64,000 nt of DNA from Kocuria palustris (lineage in GTDB: Bacteria; Actinomycetota; Actinomycetes; Actinomycetales; Micrococcaceae), in the NCBI RefSeq assembly GCF_007666205.1, contig NZ_VDOR01000002.1:248001-312000 (forward strand). Direction: 5' to 3'. Positions 26,332 through 35,719 of this stretch are shown piece by piece; within the stretch, counting starts at the first letter, position 1; the number at the start of each line of letters is the position of its first letter. A program made the position numbers and the translations under genes. The notes beneath the pieces are model-generated. The model did not search any database and was not told the DNA's origin. It was given only the letters and a program-made list of their open reading frames with translations.

Positions 26332-27396
26332 GTGACTGACTCCTCCCCGGCCTCCGCGCGCTCCGCCGACGACGCCGCCTCGCCCGTGGGCTTCCTGCCC
26401 CCGAGCTTCGCGGCGGCCGCTCAGGACGACGTGCTCGGACCACAGCTCGTCGAGGGCCTCCTGGCCATCGAGCGGCGCCTGAGCGAGGCCGTGCGCAGCT
26501 CGGACCCCCTGATCGAGATCACCTCCTCCCATCTCCTGCAGGCCGGGGGCAAGCGGGTCCGCCCGCTGCTCACCCTGCTCAGCGCCCAGGTCGGCGGCGG
26601 CATCAACGACGACGTGATCGAGGCAGCCGTGGTGGTCGAGCTGACGCACCTGGCCTCGCTGTACCACGACGACGTCATGGACTCCGCGCCCGTGCGCCGC
26701 GGGGTGGACGCGGCCCACACGGTGTGGGGCAACTCCGTGGCGATCCTGACCGGGGACCTGATCTTCGCCCGGGCCTCGAGCCTCGTGGCCGACCTGCCCG
26801 GCGATGCCTTCAAGGTCCAGGCCGACGCCTTCGCGCGCCTGGTCGAGGGCCAGCTCAAGGAGACCTCGGGCGTCCCGGAGGGCGCCGATGCCCTCGAGCA
26901 CTACCTCGAGGTCCTCAGCGGGAAGACCGGATCGCTCATCGCCGCCTGCGGCATCTACGGGATCCAGCTCTCCGGGGCGGATCGGGAGGTCCGCCGGGCC
27001 ATGGAGGCCTACGGCGAGAAGATCGGCGTGGCCTTCCAGCTGGCCGACGACATCATCGACATCACCTCCCCGTCGTCGGTCACGGGCAAGACCACCGGGA
27101 CGGACCTGCGCGAGGGCGTGCCGACCCTGCCGGTGCTCATGCTGCGCCGCATGGCCGAGGCCGGCGACGACTCCGCCGTCCGCGTGCTCGAGCTCGTGGA
27201 TGCGGATCTGACGAGCGACGACGCGCTGAGGGCGGCCGTCGAGGCGATCTGCGCCCACGAGGCCGTCGAGCGCTCCTGGGGCGTGGCGCAGGAATGGGTC
27301 GACGATGCCCTCGCGGCCCTCGCTCCCCTTCCCGAGACCCCCGCCAAGTCGGCCCTGCAGGCCTTCGGACGTGACATGGTTCACCGACGCTCCTGA
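26332..27396 (+). CDS. Long-chain polyprenyl diphosphate synthase (heptaprenyl/octaprenyl type)
   Basis: 354-residue trans-prenyltransferase that makes the menaquinone side chain. GGKRVRPLLTLLSAQ (about 74-88), first Asp-rich motif LYHDDVMD (about 110-117), LEVLSGKTGSLIAA, and second Asp-rich motif QLADDIID (about 237-244). The residues before the first Asp-rich motif are not bulky aromatics at position -5, in line with a long product, but chain length cannot be fixed from sequence. GTG start with TAGAGT (26318-26323) ending 8 nt upstream; the TAG of this hexamer is also the stop of the preceding gene. Confidence 0.93.
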   Translation: MTDSSPASARSADDAASPVGFLPPSFAAAAQDDVLGPQLVEGLLAIERRLSEAVRSSDPLIEITSSHLLQAGGKRVRPLLTLLSAQVGGGINDDVIEAAVVVELTHLASLYHDDVMDSAPVRRGVDAAHTVWGNSVAILTGDLIFARASSLVADLPGDAFKVQADAFARLVEGQLKETSGVPEGADALEHYLEVLSGKTGSLIAACGIYGIQLSGADREVRRAMEAYGEKIGVAFQLADDIIDITSPSSVTGKTTGTDLREGVPTLPVLMLRRMAEAGDDSAVRVLELVDADLTSDDALRAAVEAICAHEAVERSWGVAQEWVDDALAALAPLPETPAKSALQAFGRDMVHRRS

Positions 27397-27410
27397 GCAT
27401 GGGGTATAAA
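27380..27410 (+). promoter_or_regulatory. Promoter of the NSS importer genes
   Basis: A strong -10 TATAAA (27405-27410), exceptional in this G+C-rich DNA, with TTCACC (27380-27385) 19 nt upstream inside the end of the prenyl synthase gene. It implies a leader of about 90 nt containing a small CCTCG/CGAGG hairpin. Confidence 0.5.
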
Positions 27411-27508
27411 TGCACCGCTGAAATGCTCCCGATGCCGGGGAGATGACCTCGATCGCGAGGCGGCGGATGCGGTGCGCACCGTCGAGCCCTGAACCCTCGA
27501 GGTGGAAC

Positions 27509-29218
27509 GTGTCCTCACCCCACGCCCCTGCGGCGCAGAATGCCGGCTCGAAGCACGAGCGCGAGGCCTTCTCCAGCCGCACCGTCTTCATCCTGGCCGC
27601 CATGGGCTCCGCCATCGGGCTGGGCAACATCTGGCGCTTCCCGTACATCGCGTACGAGAACGGCGGCGGCGCCTTTATGATCCCGTACCTCGTGGCCCTG
27701 CTGACGGCCGGGCTCCCGCTGCTGATGCTGGACTACGCCGTGGGCCACCGCTACCGCGCGTCGGCCCCGCTGGCCTTCCGCCGCCTGCACCCCAAGGCCG
27801 AGGTCCTGGGCTGGTGGCAGCTGGCCATCTGCTGCGTCATCGCCGTCTACTACGCCGCGATCCTCGCCTGGGCCGGGTCGTACACGATCTTCTCCGTCAC
27901 GAAGGCCTGGGGCGATGATCCCGAGGGCTTCTTCATGGGGCAGTACCTCCAGGTCGCCGACACCGTGGCCCCCGGCTTCGACTTCGTGCCCCAGGTGCTC
28001 GTCGGCATGATCCTCGTGTGGGGCGTGCTGATCGCCGTGATGTCGCTCGGCGTGCAGAAGGGCATCGGGCGCTTCAACGTGATCTTCCTGCCGCTGCTGG
28101 TGGTGATGTTCCTGGTCATGGTGGTCATCGCGCTCACGCTCGACGGCGCGGCCATGGGCCTGGACGCGCTGTTCACCCCGAACTGGACCGCCCTGGCCGA
28201 TCCCTCGGTGTGGATGGCCGCGTACGGGCAGATCTTCTTCTCGCTGTCCGTCGGCTTCGGGATCATGGTCACCTACGCCTCGTACCTCAAGCCGAAGACC
28301 GATCTCACCAGCTCCGCGCTCGTGGTCGGCTTCGCGAACTCGAGCTTCGAGATCCTCGCGGGCATCGGCGTGTTCGCCGCGCTCGGCTTCATGGCCACGG
28401 CATCCGGGGTCGCCGTCGGCGACGTCGCGACCAACGGCATCGGCCTCGCGTTCATCGCCTTCCCCACGATCATCTCCCAGGCCCCGGCGGGAACCCTGAT
28501 CGGCGTGCTGTTCTTCGGGGCCCTGACGTTCGCCGGCTTCACGTCCCTGATCTCGATCGTGGAGGTCGTCATCGCGGGCTTCCAGGACAAGCTGGGCCTG
28601 TCCCGCGTCCCGGCCGTGCTCGTGGTCTCCATCCCGCTGGCGCTCGTGTCGCTCGTGCTCTTCCCCACGACCACCGGCCTGAGCCTGCTCGACGTGGCCG
28701 ATGCCTTCGTCAACAACTTCGGCATCATGCTGGTGGCGCTGGTCGCGGTCGTCCTGCTCACGGCCGGCCTCACGGCGCTGCCCGTGCTGCGCGATCACCT
28801 GAACTCGGTGTCCACGTTCCGGCTCGGCCGCACCTGGATGCTGCTGGTCGGCGGGCTGGGCGTCGTCGTGCTGGGCTACTCACTCGTCGGGCAGCTCGGC
28901 ACCACGCTGTCCGAGGGCTACGGCGGCTACCCCGGCTGGTACGTGGGCGTCTTCGGCTGGGGCATGGCCCTGGCGCTGCCCGTCCTGGCCTGGCTCATGA
29001 CCCGCATCCCGTGGAGCGCGGGCTCGCGCGCCGCCCAGGAGTCCCCGGCGCCTCCCATCCTGGACCCCGTCCTGGACCGCCGCCTGCTCGGCACCAGCGG
29101 GCACTCGCCCCTGGGCCGCGGCACGGAGCCGTGGGCGGCCCGGCCGGAGCACGCGACGGACAGCACGACGGCGGCCCGGACCGGGAGCCGCACCGAGACC
29201 GAGGAGAGCATCCGATGA
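27509..29218 (+). CDS. Neurotransmitter:sodium symporter (NSS) family amino acid importer, MetP-like
   Basis: 569 residues with 12 helices and the LeuT fold. Helix 1 has GSAIGLGNIWRFPYIAYENGGGAFMIPY, the family signature holding Na+ and substrate. A 70-residue Pro/Arg/Glu-rich cytoplasmic tail follows helix 12. The next gene is a tiny MetS-like subunit; in Corynebacterium such a pair (MetP-MetS) imports methionine and alanine, so that substrate range is inferred. GTG 27509 is preferred, with GAGGTGG 4-5 nt upstream; the frame is also open from ATG 27443, which would add 22 unlikely residues. Confidence 0.92.
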   Translation: MSSPHAPAAQNAGSKHEREAFSSRTVFILAAMGSAIGLGNIWRFPYIAYENGGGAFMIPYLVALLTAGLPLLMLDYAVGHRYRASAPLAFRRLHPKAEVLGWWQLAICCVIAVYYAAILAWAGSYTIFSVTKAWGDDPEGFFMGQYLQVADTVAPGFDFVPQVLVGMILVWGVLIAVMSLGVQKGIGRFNVIFLPLLVVMFLVMVVIALTLDGAAMGLDALFTPNWTALADPSVWMAAYGQIFFSLSVGFGIMVTYASYLKPKTDLTSSALVVGFANSSFEILAGIGVFAALGFMATASGVAVGDVATNGIGLAFIAFPTIISQAPAGTLIGVLFFGALTFAGFTSLISIVEVVIAGFQDKLGLSRVPAVLVVSIPLALVSLVLFPTTTGLSLLDVADAFVNNFGIMLVALVAVVLLTAGLTALPVLRDHLNSVSTFRLGRTWMLLVGGLGVVVLGYSLVGQLGTTLSEGYGGYPGWYVGVFGWGMALALPVLAWLMTRIPWSAGSRAAQESPAPPILDPVLDRRLLGTSGHSPLGRGTEPWAARPEHATDSTTAARTGSRTETEESIR

Positions 29219-29325
29219 GCACCCCCGCACTGATCATGATGATCGTCGCCATGGTGATGGTCTGGGGCGGCCTGGTCGCCTCTCTGCTGCACCTTCGCAG
29301 GTCGCCGGAGGAGCAGGACGACTGA
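29215..29325 (+). CDS. metS: MetS-like small subunit of the NSS importer
   Basis: 36 residues: one membrane helix (about 6-28, ALIMMIVAMVMVWGGLVASL) and a charged HLRRSPEEQDD end. This matches the methionine/alanine importer small subunit family that is co-encoded with NSS carriers in actinobacteria. The ATG overlaps the stop of the carrier gene (ATGA), so it is translationally coupled. Small size makes it easy to miss in annotation. Confidence 0.87.
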   Translation: MSTPALIMMIVAMVMVWGGLVASLLHLRRSPEEQDD

Positions 29326-29345
29326 TCGCCCCGGGCCGGCCCCGA

Positions 29346-30329
29346 TCAGCGCGCGCCGTCGACGGGACCGCCGGGCGTGCTCGCGGCGCGCAGGCGGCGG
29401 CGCCGGCGATCCGCCAGGAGCGCGTCGGCGATCATGAGCGCGACCGCCGCCCAGACGACGAAGAACCCGGCCCAGCGCTCGGGCGGCATGTGCTCGTGCA
29501 GGACGGCCACGGCCACGACGAACTGCAGGATCGGGGCGATGTACTGCAGCATCCCCACCGTGCTCAGGGGCAGATTGGCCGCGGCCAGGCCGAAGAGCAG
29601 CAGGGGCACCACGGTGATCACCCCGGTGCCGACCATCAGCGCCGTGTGCCCCGTCCCGGCGGTCCCGAAGACCAGCGCGTCCTGCCGGACGAGCAGGCCG
29701 ACGATGACCGCGGAGGGCACCAGCAGGACCAGGGTCTCGACCGAGAGGGTGGCCAGCGCGGGCCAGCTGCCGCCGACCAGGGACTTCACGAGGCCGTAGA
29801 ACCCGAACGTGAAGGCCAGCCCGAGCGAGAGCCAGGGGACCTCGCCGTAGAAGACGGACATCACGAGCACTGCGAGCGCCCCGAGCCCCAGGGCGCCCCA
29901 TTGGAGGGGACGCAGCCGCTCGCGCAGCACCAGGACTCCCAGCAGGATGGAGACCAGGGGGTTGATGAAGTACCCCAGAGAGGCCTCGAGCGTGCGCTCG
30001 GTGGTCGCGGCGACCGTGTAGAGGGTCCAGTTGAGGCCCACGAGCACCGCGGCCACCGCCAGGATGCCCAGCACCCTGGGGGTGCGCAGCGCCTCGAGGA
30101 AGCGGCCGAACTGGCCGAAGACCGCCAGCAGGATCAGGCACAGCACCAGCGCGAAGCCGATGCGCATGGACACGATCTCCCACGGGCCCGCCGGCAGCAG
30201 CGCGACGAAGTAGAGCGGCAGCACCCCCCACAGGGAGTACGCGGCCGCGCCCTGGAGCAGCCCGCGGCGGGGATTGCGCACCCGGCGGTCGTCGACGACG
30301 GCCCCCGGCTCCTCCGGGGAGTCGCTCAC
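29346..30329 (-). CDS. rarD: RarD (EamA/DMT superfamily) permease
   Basis: 327 residues, ten helices with the two EamA repeats. The start region RGLLQGAAAYSLWGVLPLYFVAL and the RIGFALVLC segment are typical of RarD, named after chloramphenicol sensitivity but of unknown physiological substrate. A short basic tail follows the last helix. The GTG start overlaps the stop of the upstream DUF6882-like gene (GTGA at 30326-30329), so the two form a coupled pair although their functions seem unrelated. It converges on metS. Confidence 0.9.
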   Translation of the reverse strand: MSDSPEEPGAVVDDRRVRNPRRGLLQGAAAYSLWGVLPLYFVALLPAGPWEIVSMRIGFALVLCLILLAVFGQFGRFLEALRTPRVLGILAVAAVLVGLNWTLYTVAATTERTLEASLGYFINPLVSILLGVLVLRERLRPLQWGALGLGALAVLVMSVFYGEVPWLSLGLAFTFGFYGLVKSLVGGSWPALATLSVETLVLLVPSAVIVGLLVRQDALVFGTAGTGHTALMVGTGVITVVPLLLFGLAAANLPLSTVGMLQYIAPILQFVVAVAVLHEHMPPERWAGFFVVWAAVALMIADALLADRRRRRLRAASTPGGPVDGAR

Positions 30330-31735
30330 CGTCCGAAGAAGCGGCTGAGGAAGCCCTTCTTGCGGGGCTGGGCGGCCTCGGCGTCGGCGGGAGCCACGGT
30401 CTGCTCCTCCACGTCCGCCTCCTGCTCCCTGAGCTCGTCGGCGCCGATGCGGTCGATGACCTCGGCCTCCTCGGCCGTGCCGACGGCAGGCTCCCGCGCC
30501 TCGGTCTGCTCGGCGCGCTCGTCCGTGCGGACCTCCTCGCGCTCGACGACGCGGACGTCCTCGGTCTCGACGACGCGCTCGGCGACCGGCTCGCGGGCCG
30601 GCTCCGCATCGGCGACCGGCACGGTCGAGGTGGTGACCTCGCCCGGTTCCACGTCGCGGCGCGGATCCTGATCGAAGGGGAGGTCGTCATCGGCCGCGGC
30701 GCCGCCGTACGTGACGACAGGCTCCTCCCGGCGCTCGTCGTGGGAGACCTCGTAGGCCGGCTCGTCCTCCCGCGCCGCCACGGGCTGCTCGGAGCTCGGC
30801 ACCGGGGCCTCGAGCTCCTCGCGGGAGAGCTCGGCGGGCAGCGGAGGAGCCTCGGCGGCCTCGACCGGGGCCTCGGCGGCCTCCGCCTCGGCGCGCTCCC
30901 GGGCGGCAGTGGCCTCGCGGCGGGCCTGCTCCTCGGCGTCCCGGGCGGCGCGGTCGCGCTCGGTCTGCTCGGCGGCGATCCGCAGCGCGTCGTCGCGGTC
31001 GGCCCGCAGGGCCTGGCGGCGGGCCGCGGCCTGCTCCTCCAGCGCGAGGAGCTCCTGCTCGCCCACCAGGGGGTCGGCGGACTCCGCGGCGTCGATCCTG
31101 CGGTCCTCGAACCACAGCCGCTGGGCGCCCGTGCGCGTGGTGATCACGCAGGTGGCCTCGGTGTCCCACTCGATGTGGGCTCCGCGCAGGCGGACGTAGG
31201 AGTCCACCGCGCGGCTGTGGTCCTCGGCGGTGCCGGTCTGCAGGGCCTCGGCGATCACGCGCATCATGGTCTCGACGCTCAGGGCCGGCAGCTCGAGCTC
31301 CGAGCCCTCCAGCAGCAGCCAGGCCGTGACATGGCCTCCCACGCGCGCGGGGTAGTGGGCCCAGATCCCGGTGACGGTCTTGGCCGCGAGGGTGAGCCGG
31401 CGGGCCAGGCCGTCCTCGCTGTCGATCTCGTCGGTGATCAGCTCGCGGACGTCGCCGCGGGCACCGGTCTGCCGGGCCTGGACAGCGGCGGCGACGACCT
31501 CGGGCGGGAAGTGGCCGAGCTCCTGCCAGGCCCAGATCCACGAGCCGCGGCTCGTGGAATCGGTGCCGAGCAGGTGAGGGGTCAGGACCACGGGCGGGTC
31601 GGACTGCAGCGTGAAGGACGGCGCGGAGAAGTCGACGTCCCACTCGACGCCCTGGCTCAGTTCGGCCAGACGCGCCTGGTGCTCGGTCGAGATGAAGACC
31701 GAATCGTCGATCAGCTGCTGCAGTGTTGTCGTCAT
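30326..31735 (-). CDS. DUF6882-like protein with long acidic tail
   Basis: 469 residues. The first 210 form a globular domain; the segment LLGTDSTSRGSWIWAWQELGHFP near 53-75 resembles the DUF6882 family (unknown function). Residues about 225-300 are a Glu/Arg/Ala-rich probable coiled coil, and 300-455 an acidic, Val/Glu-rich disordered region, ending in a basic KKGFLSRFFGR that could be an amphipathic membrane-binding tip. ATG 31735 has TAGCCT (31743-31748, minus strand) ending 7 nt upstream: leaderless. The same 64-nt intergenic serves the divergent SseB-like gene. Function unknown. Confidence 0.75.
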   Translation of the reverse strand: MTTTLQQLIDDSVFISTEHQARLAELSQGVEWDVDFSAPSFTLQSDPPVVLTPHLLGTDSTSRGSWIWAWQELGHFPPEVVAAAVQARQTGARGDVRELITDEIDSEDGLARRLTLAAKTVTGIWAHYPARVGGHVTAWLLLEGSELELPALSVETMMRVIAEALQTGTAEDHSRAVDSYVRLRGAHIEWDTEATCVITTRTGAQRLWFEDRRIDAAESADPLVGEQELLALEEQAAARRQALRADRDDALRIAAEQTERDRAARDAEEQARREATAARERAEAEAAEAPVEAAEAPPLPAELSREELEAPVPSSEQPVAAREDEPAYEVSHDERREEPVVTYGGAAADDDLPFDQDPRRDVEPGEVTTSTVPVADAEPAREPVAERVVETEDVRVVEREEVRTDERAEQTEAREPAVGTAEEAEVIDRIGADELREQEADVEEQTVAPADAEAAQPRKKGFLSRFFGR

Positions 31736-31799
31736 GGGGCACAGGCTAGCAATGGCAGGGCCCGACCGCGCGGCAGACCGGTCTCGATAGGCTGATCCC

Positions 31800-33290
31800 A
31801 TGACGCAGGAGCCGACCCCCGCACCCGCCCGCTCCGGACGCCGCTCCGGGGCCCACAGCGCCGAGCAGCTCTCGGATGCGCAGATCACGCAGATCCTCCA
31901 GGACGAGCTGCGCACGATCGGGCAGTGGGTCCTGGGGGTCGTCGACGCCCAGCCCGGCTGGCGGCGGATGATCCTGGATGTCAAGCCGCAGGGCGGCCGC
32001 GTCTGGGTGCGCATCTCGGAGGAGCGCGACGGCCGAGTCCGGCCGGGGACGGTCGGTCCGCTCAACGCCCAGAGCCCCGTCCTGCGCAGCATCGAGCGCC
32101 TCCAGTCGCTGAGCTACCGCCCGGGCCGGGGCACCTGGTTCGCCACGAGCGTCATCGTGATCGCCGACGGCTGGCCGGATCCCGAGCACCGGTTCACGGC
32201 CCAGCACTCCTTCGACGACCGCCCGGCGGTCTTCGGCGACGAGGGGCCCTACGAGATCGCCGACGCCCTCGAGCATCTCGAGCGCTTCCCGCGCACGGAG
32301 GACCGCGTCCCGGCCTGGCTGGGGGACATGGCAGCGGAGGCCGACGAGGCGATCCCGGTCCTGGCACCGGAGGACGTGGCCTCGGCCCAGTCGGAGGCCA
32401 CGGTGAATCCGCTGCTGCGGGAGGCGGTGCTGAGCTTCGCGGCCGCGCCCTCGGACGAGACCATGATCGAGGTGCTGCGTCAGGCCATGCAGGGAGTCGT
32501 GGTGCTGGACGCCAGCGGCTCCGATCTGGTGCCGGGGCCCGGTGGCGAGCAGCCCGGGCCGGACTCCACGATCCGGCTGCAGAGCCTGCGCGAGGACGAC
32601 GGCACCGTTGCCCTGGCCGTGTTCACGTCGGAGGAGGGGGCTCGCGAGGCCTACCGGAGGTTCGCGGGGGAGTCGGGCGAGCCCACGCTGCTGCAGCAGC
32701 CCTCGCTCGTCCCGCTGCGCATCATGCTCCAGGACGGGCAGTACGACCAGCTCGTGATCGACCCGGGGGCGGCCTCCTGCCGGATCCCGCGCCGGCAGAT
32801 CGAGTGGGCCATGTCCTCGCCGCGCAACGACATCGTGAAGGGCGGACTCGTCAGCGGGAGCATCCCGCAGGTCCTGGGGGGCATGGTCGGGCGGGACTCC
32901 CGACTGATCCTGGCCACGGAGCCCCCGCGCGACGGGGCCGTGCCGCCGCCGGTCTTCGCCGCGAACGAGGACGGCACGGCGGACACGCTCTACGTCTTCA
33001 CCTCGGCCGTCGAGGTGGCGGCGCTGGACCCCGCGCTCGAGGCGCGGGCGGCCTCGGGCCGCGACGTCCTGCGCCTGGCCCTGGACTCGGGGGCCCGGCG
33101 GATCCGGGTCAACGCCAAGGCGCCGATGGCCGTGTTCGAGATGGACGAGATCTTCCGCCTCCTGGCCTCCCTGGAGGAGTCCGAGCTGGCCGAGCAGCGC
33201 GAGGCCGAGGAGGACCGGGACCCCGCCTCCGCCGACGAGGACCCGGGCGCGCTGCCCGGTGATCAGCCGTTCTCCCCGGACGGGCGCTGA
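31800..33290 (+). CDS. SseB-like two-domain protein, function unknown
   Basis: 496 residues, soluble. Residues about 30-180 look like a compact alpha/beta domain with WVLGVVDAQPGWRRMILDV and FTAQHSFDDRPAVFG, vaguely like YezG-type immunity domains. From about 205 to 330 there is an SseB N-terminal-type domain (MIEVLRQAMQGVVVLDASG ... VALAVFTSEEGAREAYRRF), and 330-470 may be a related SseB C-terminal-type domain. The tail is acidic. SseB-like proteins occur near secretion systems, but no secretion genes are here. TAGGCT (31788-31793) ends 6 nt before the ATG: leaderless. Domain calls are by eye and tentative. Confidence 0.7.
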   Translation: MTQEPTPAPARSGRRSGAHSAEQLSDAQITQILQDELRTIGQWVLGVVDAQPGWRRMILDVKPQGGRVWVRISEERDGRVRPGTVGPLNAQSPVLRSIERLQSLSYRPGRGTWFATSVIVIADGWPDPEHRFTAQHSFDDRPAVFGDEGPYEIADALEHLERFPRTEDRVPAWLGDMAAEADEAIPVLAPEDVASAQSEATVNPLLREAVLSFAAAPSDETMIEVLRQAMQGVVVLDASGSDLVPGPGGEQPGPDSTIRLQSLREDDGTVALAVFTSEEGAREAYRRFAGESGEPTLLQQPSLVPLRIMLQDGQYDQLVIDPGAASCRIPRRQIEWAMSSPRNDIVKGGLVSGSIPQVLGGMVGRDSRLILATEPPRDGAVPPPVFAANEDGTADTLYVFTSAVEVAALDPALEARAASGRDVLRLALDSGARRIRVNAKAPMAVFEMDEIFRLLASLEESELAEQREAEEDRDPASADEDPGALPGDQPFSPDGR

Positions 33291-33325
33291 CGCCCGGACT
33301 CGCGCGGACCGGGCCGCAGGAGCCG

Positions 33326-33371
33326 GACGGCAGCGGGCCCCCGACCGATCGGTCGGGGGCCCGCTGCCGTC
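33326..33371. terminator. Bidirectional terminator, perfect 46-nt palindrome
   Basis: Arms of 23 bp (33326-33348 and 33349-33371) are exactly complementary with no spacer, lying between the convergent SseB-like and katA genes. In RNA the central bases open into the loop. Confidence 0.85.
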
Positions 33372-33408
33372 GACACGGGCTCAGCGGCCCGCGCGGCGAT
33401 CCGTCGGA

Positions 33409-34929
33409 TCACACGTACTTGGCGTCGGAGCCGCGGTTGGCCGCCTCCGCCTCGCGCACGCGCCTGCCGAGCTCCGGGTGCACGTTCTCCCAGTACTGGA
33501 AGGCGCGCTCCTTGATCGTCTCGTCGTGGACGTCGCCGACGTGCCCGGCGATGTTGTCCACCAGGATCTGCTGCTCCTCGGCGTCCATGACCTCGGAGTA
33601 CAGCCGACCGGGCTGCGAGAAGTCGTCATCCTCCTCGCGCAGGGTCGCGGCTGCGCGGACCATCTCGCCGTCGGTCTCCCAGGCCATCTCGTCGGCCGGC
33701 TTGACGCCCTGGCCCGCCACGGGCCCGCCGACGGAGTTGGGGGCGTACACGGGCTGGTTCGGGCCCTTGAAGGTGTAGCGCATGGGGCCGTCGTGCGAGT
33801 ACGAGTTGTTCTGCGCGTAGTGCGGGTAGTTGACCGGCAGGTCCGCGAAGTTCGCCCCGATGCGGTGGCGGTGCGTGTCCGGGTAGGAGAACACGCGGGT
33901 CATCAGCATCTTGTCCGGGGAGATCTCGTGGCCCGGCACGGTGTTGCCCGGGGAGAACGCCGCCTGCTCGATCTGCGCGAAGTAGTTCAGCGGGTTCTGG
34001 TTGAGCACGAACCGGCCGATCTTCTTCCGCGGGTAGTCCTTGTGCGAGATCGTCTTGGTGACGTCGAAGGGGTTGACCTTGTAGGTCTTCCCGTCCTCGT
34101 ACGGCATGATCTGCACCTCGACGGACCAGGCGGGGTAGTCGCCCTTCTCGATCGAGTCGTACAGGTCGCGGCGGTGGTGATCCGCGTCCTGGCCGGCGAT
34201 CTGCGCGGCCTCTTCGCCGGTCAGGCCCTCGACGCCCTGCTCCGAGATGAAGTGGTACTTCACCCAGAAGCGCTCGCCGGCGTCGTTGACCCACTGGAAG
34301 GTGTGCGAGCCGTAGCCGTTCATGTGGCGCCAGGTCTTCGGGATGCCGCGCGAGCCCATGAGGTAGGTGACCTGGTGGGCCGACTCCGGGGACTGGGTCC
34401 AGAAGTCCCACTGCATGGTGTTGTCGCGCAGGCCCGAGCCGGGCAGGCGCTTCTGCGAGTGGATGAAGTCCGGGAACTTGATGCCGTCGCGGACGAAGAA
34501 GATCGGGGTGTTGTTGCCCACGATGTCGAGGTTGCCCTCGGTCGTGTAGAACTTCAGCGCGAAGCCGCGGGGGTCGCGCCAGGTGTCGGGCGAGCCCTGC
34601 TCGCCGGCCACGGTGGAGAAGCGGGCCAGCATGGGGGTCTTGGTCCCCTTCTGGAAGACCGCCGCCCGGGTGTACTGCGAGACGTCCTCGGTGATCTCGA
34701 GCTCGCCGAAGGCGCCGCCGCCCTTGGCGTGCACGACGCGCTCCGGGACGCGCTCGCGGTCGAAGGCCGCCAGCTTCTCGACGACGTAGGAGTCGTGCAG
34801 CGCGATGATGCCGTCCGGGCCGCCGCTCGTCAGCGAGTGGGCGTCCGACTGGACGGGCTTGCCCAGCTGGTCGGTCGTGAACTCGCCGGTGGAGCGCAGT
34901 CCCTCTTCGTAGATGTTCTTGTCGGCCAC
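33409..34929 (-). CDS. katA: Catalase KatA (small-subunit monofunctional haem catalase)
   Basis: 506 residues, the length of clade 3 small-subunit catalases. [15 protein letters not shown] contains the distal haem histidine (about 66), [27 protein letters not shown] carries the catalytic asparagine (about 139), and the proximal haem site is [17 protein letters not shown] with the ligand tyrosine (about 349). Decomposes hydrogen peroxide in the cytoplasm. The GTG start has AGGAGG 6 nt upstream. It follows furA by 76 nt on the same strand, so furA-katA is likely one peroxide-responsive unit. Confidence 0.97.
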   Translation of the reverse strand: MADKNIYEEGLRSTGEFTTDQLGKPVQSDAHSLTSGGPDGIIALHDSYVVEKLAAFDRERVPERVVHAKGGGAFGELEITEDVSQYTRAAVFQKGTKTPMLARFSTVAGEQGSPDTWRDPRGFALKFYTTEGNLDIVGNNTPIFFVRDGIKFPDFIHSQKRLPGSGLRDNTMQWDFWTQSPESAHQVTYLMGSRGIPKTWRHMNGYGSHTFQWVNDAGERFWVKYHFISEQGVEGLTGEEAAQIAGQDADHHRRDLYDSIEKGDYPAWSVEVQIMPYEDGKTYKVNPFDVTKTISHKDYPRKKIGRFVLNQNPLNYFAQIEQAAFSPGNTVPGHEISPDKMLMTRVFSYPDTHRHRIGANFADLPVNYPHYAQNNSYSHDGPMRYTFKGPNQPVYAPNSVGGPVAGQGVKPADEMAWETDGEMVRAAATLREEDDDFSQPGRLYSEVMDAEEQQILVDNIAGHVGDVHDETIKERAFQYWENVHPELGRRVREAEAANRGSDAKYV

Positions 34930-35005
34930 GGTGTTCCTCCTGGTGAGGTGATCTTGCGGTGGTCGTGGGGCGGTCCTGCGGGTGCAGGACCGTCCACGGC
35001 CCGGG

Positions 35006-35551
35006 TCAGTCGGCAGCTGCGACCGCTCCGGGTGTCGATGGGGCGGCTCCGGCCGGTCCGCCGGCTGCCGCCTCGGCGGCTCGGCACTCCCGGCAGATGC
35101 CGCGGTACAGGACGTCGGCGGAGAGCAGGACCATGCCGTGGTCCTGCGCGGGGGTGAGGCACGGTGCCTCGCCCACGGCGCAGTCGACGTCCTCGACGGT
35201 GCCGCAGCGCACGCAGTACGCGTGGTGATGGTTGTCCCCGGTGCGGGTCTCGTAGAGCGCCGGGCGGCCCGGCGGCTCGAACTTGCGCAGCATCTCCAGG
35301 CCCGTGAGGTCCGTGAGGACCACGTACACGGACTGGGTGGTGATGCTCGGCAGCTCCTCGCGCACGAGGCCTGCGATCCGCTCGGCCGAGCTGTGCGGGT
35401 GCGTCTGCACCGCCGCCAGCACCGCGAGGCGCTGCCGGGTCACCCGACGCCCCTGGGCCCTCAGCCGCCTGCTCCAGTCGTCCCTGGTCACAGCGGGGCC
35501 CTCGGTCGTCGGAGCCCGATCGGGGTCCGTGTCGAGTGCTCGTGTCCGCAT
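35006..35551 (-). CDS. furA: Fur-family regulator, FurA-type (catalase regulator)
   Basis: 181 residues. A winged helix ([29 protein letters not shown]) is followed by the metal-binding [18 protein letters not shown] and a C-terminal CRECRA zinc pair, the CxxC arrangement of FurA/PerR. Its place directly before katA matches mycobacterial furA-katG logic: repression of itself and catalase, relieved by peroxide. ATG 35551 is chosen over a GTG nine bases earlier: TAGAGT (35559-35564, minus strand) ends 7 nt before it and TTGTGA lies 18 nt further upstream, a good leaderless promoter. An Ala/Gly/Pro tail ends the protein. Confidence 0.92.
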   Translation of the reverse strand: MRTRALDTDPDRAPTTEGPAVTRDDWSRRLRAQGRRVTRQRLAVLAAVQTHPHSSAERIAGLVREELPSITTQSVYVVLTDLTGLEMLRKFEPPGRPALYETRTGDNHHHAYCVRCGTVEDVDCAVGEAPCLTPAQDHGMVLLSADVLYRGICRECRAAEAAAGGPAGAAPSTPGAVAAAD

Positions 35552-35719
35552 GTCCGTCACTCTACCCGCAATTCTGAGGAAGTCACAACAAGTGCGTGTC
35601 CCGAGTCACATGACCTGCCGGCGTTCCGGGGGCTGATCTGGGGCGATTCCGCATGGCCGCGATCCGGCGCCCTCGGTCACAGGTTGGTCCGGGACTGCGG
35701 CGGTGCCTAGGATCGGCAC

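Noticed and set aside
27443-27508. Upstream ATG start for the NSS carrier
   Set aside because: It would add 22 Arg/Ser-rich residues before the family start; GTG 27509 has a ribosome binding site at good distance.
33326-33371. Perfect 46-nt palindrome considered as a recombination or attachment site
   Set aside because: It sits between convergent genes like the other strong hairpins here and is best explained as a bidirectional terminator; no integrase or mobile gene is near.
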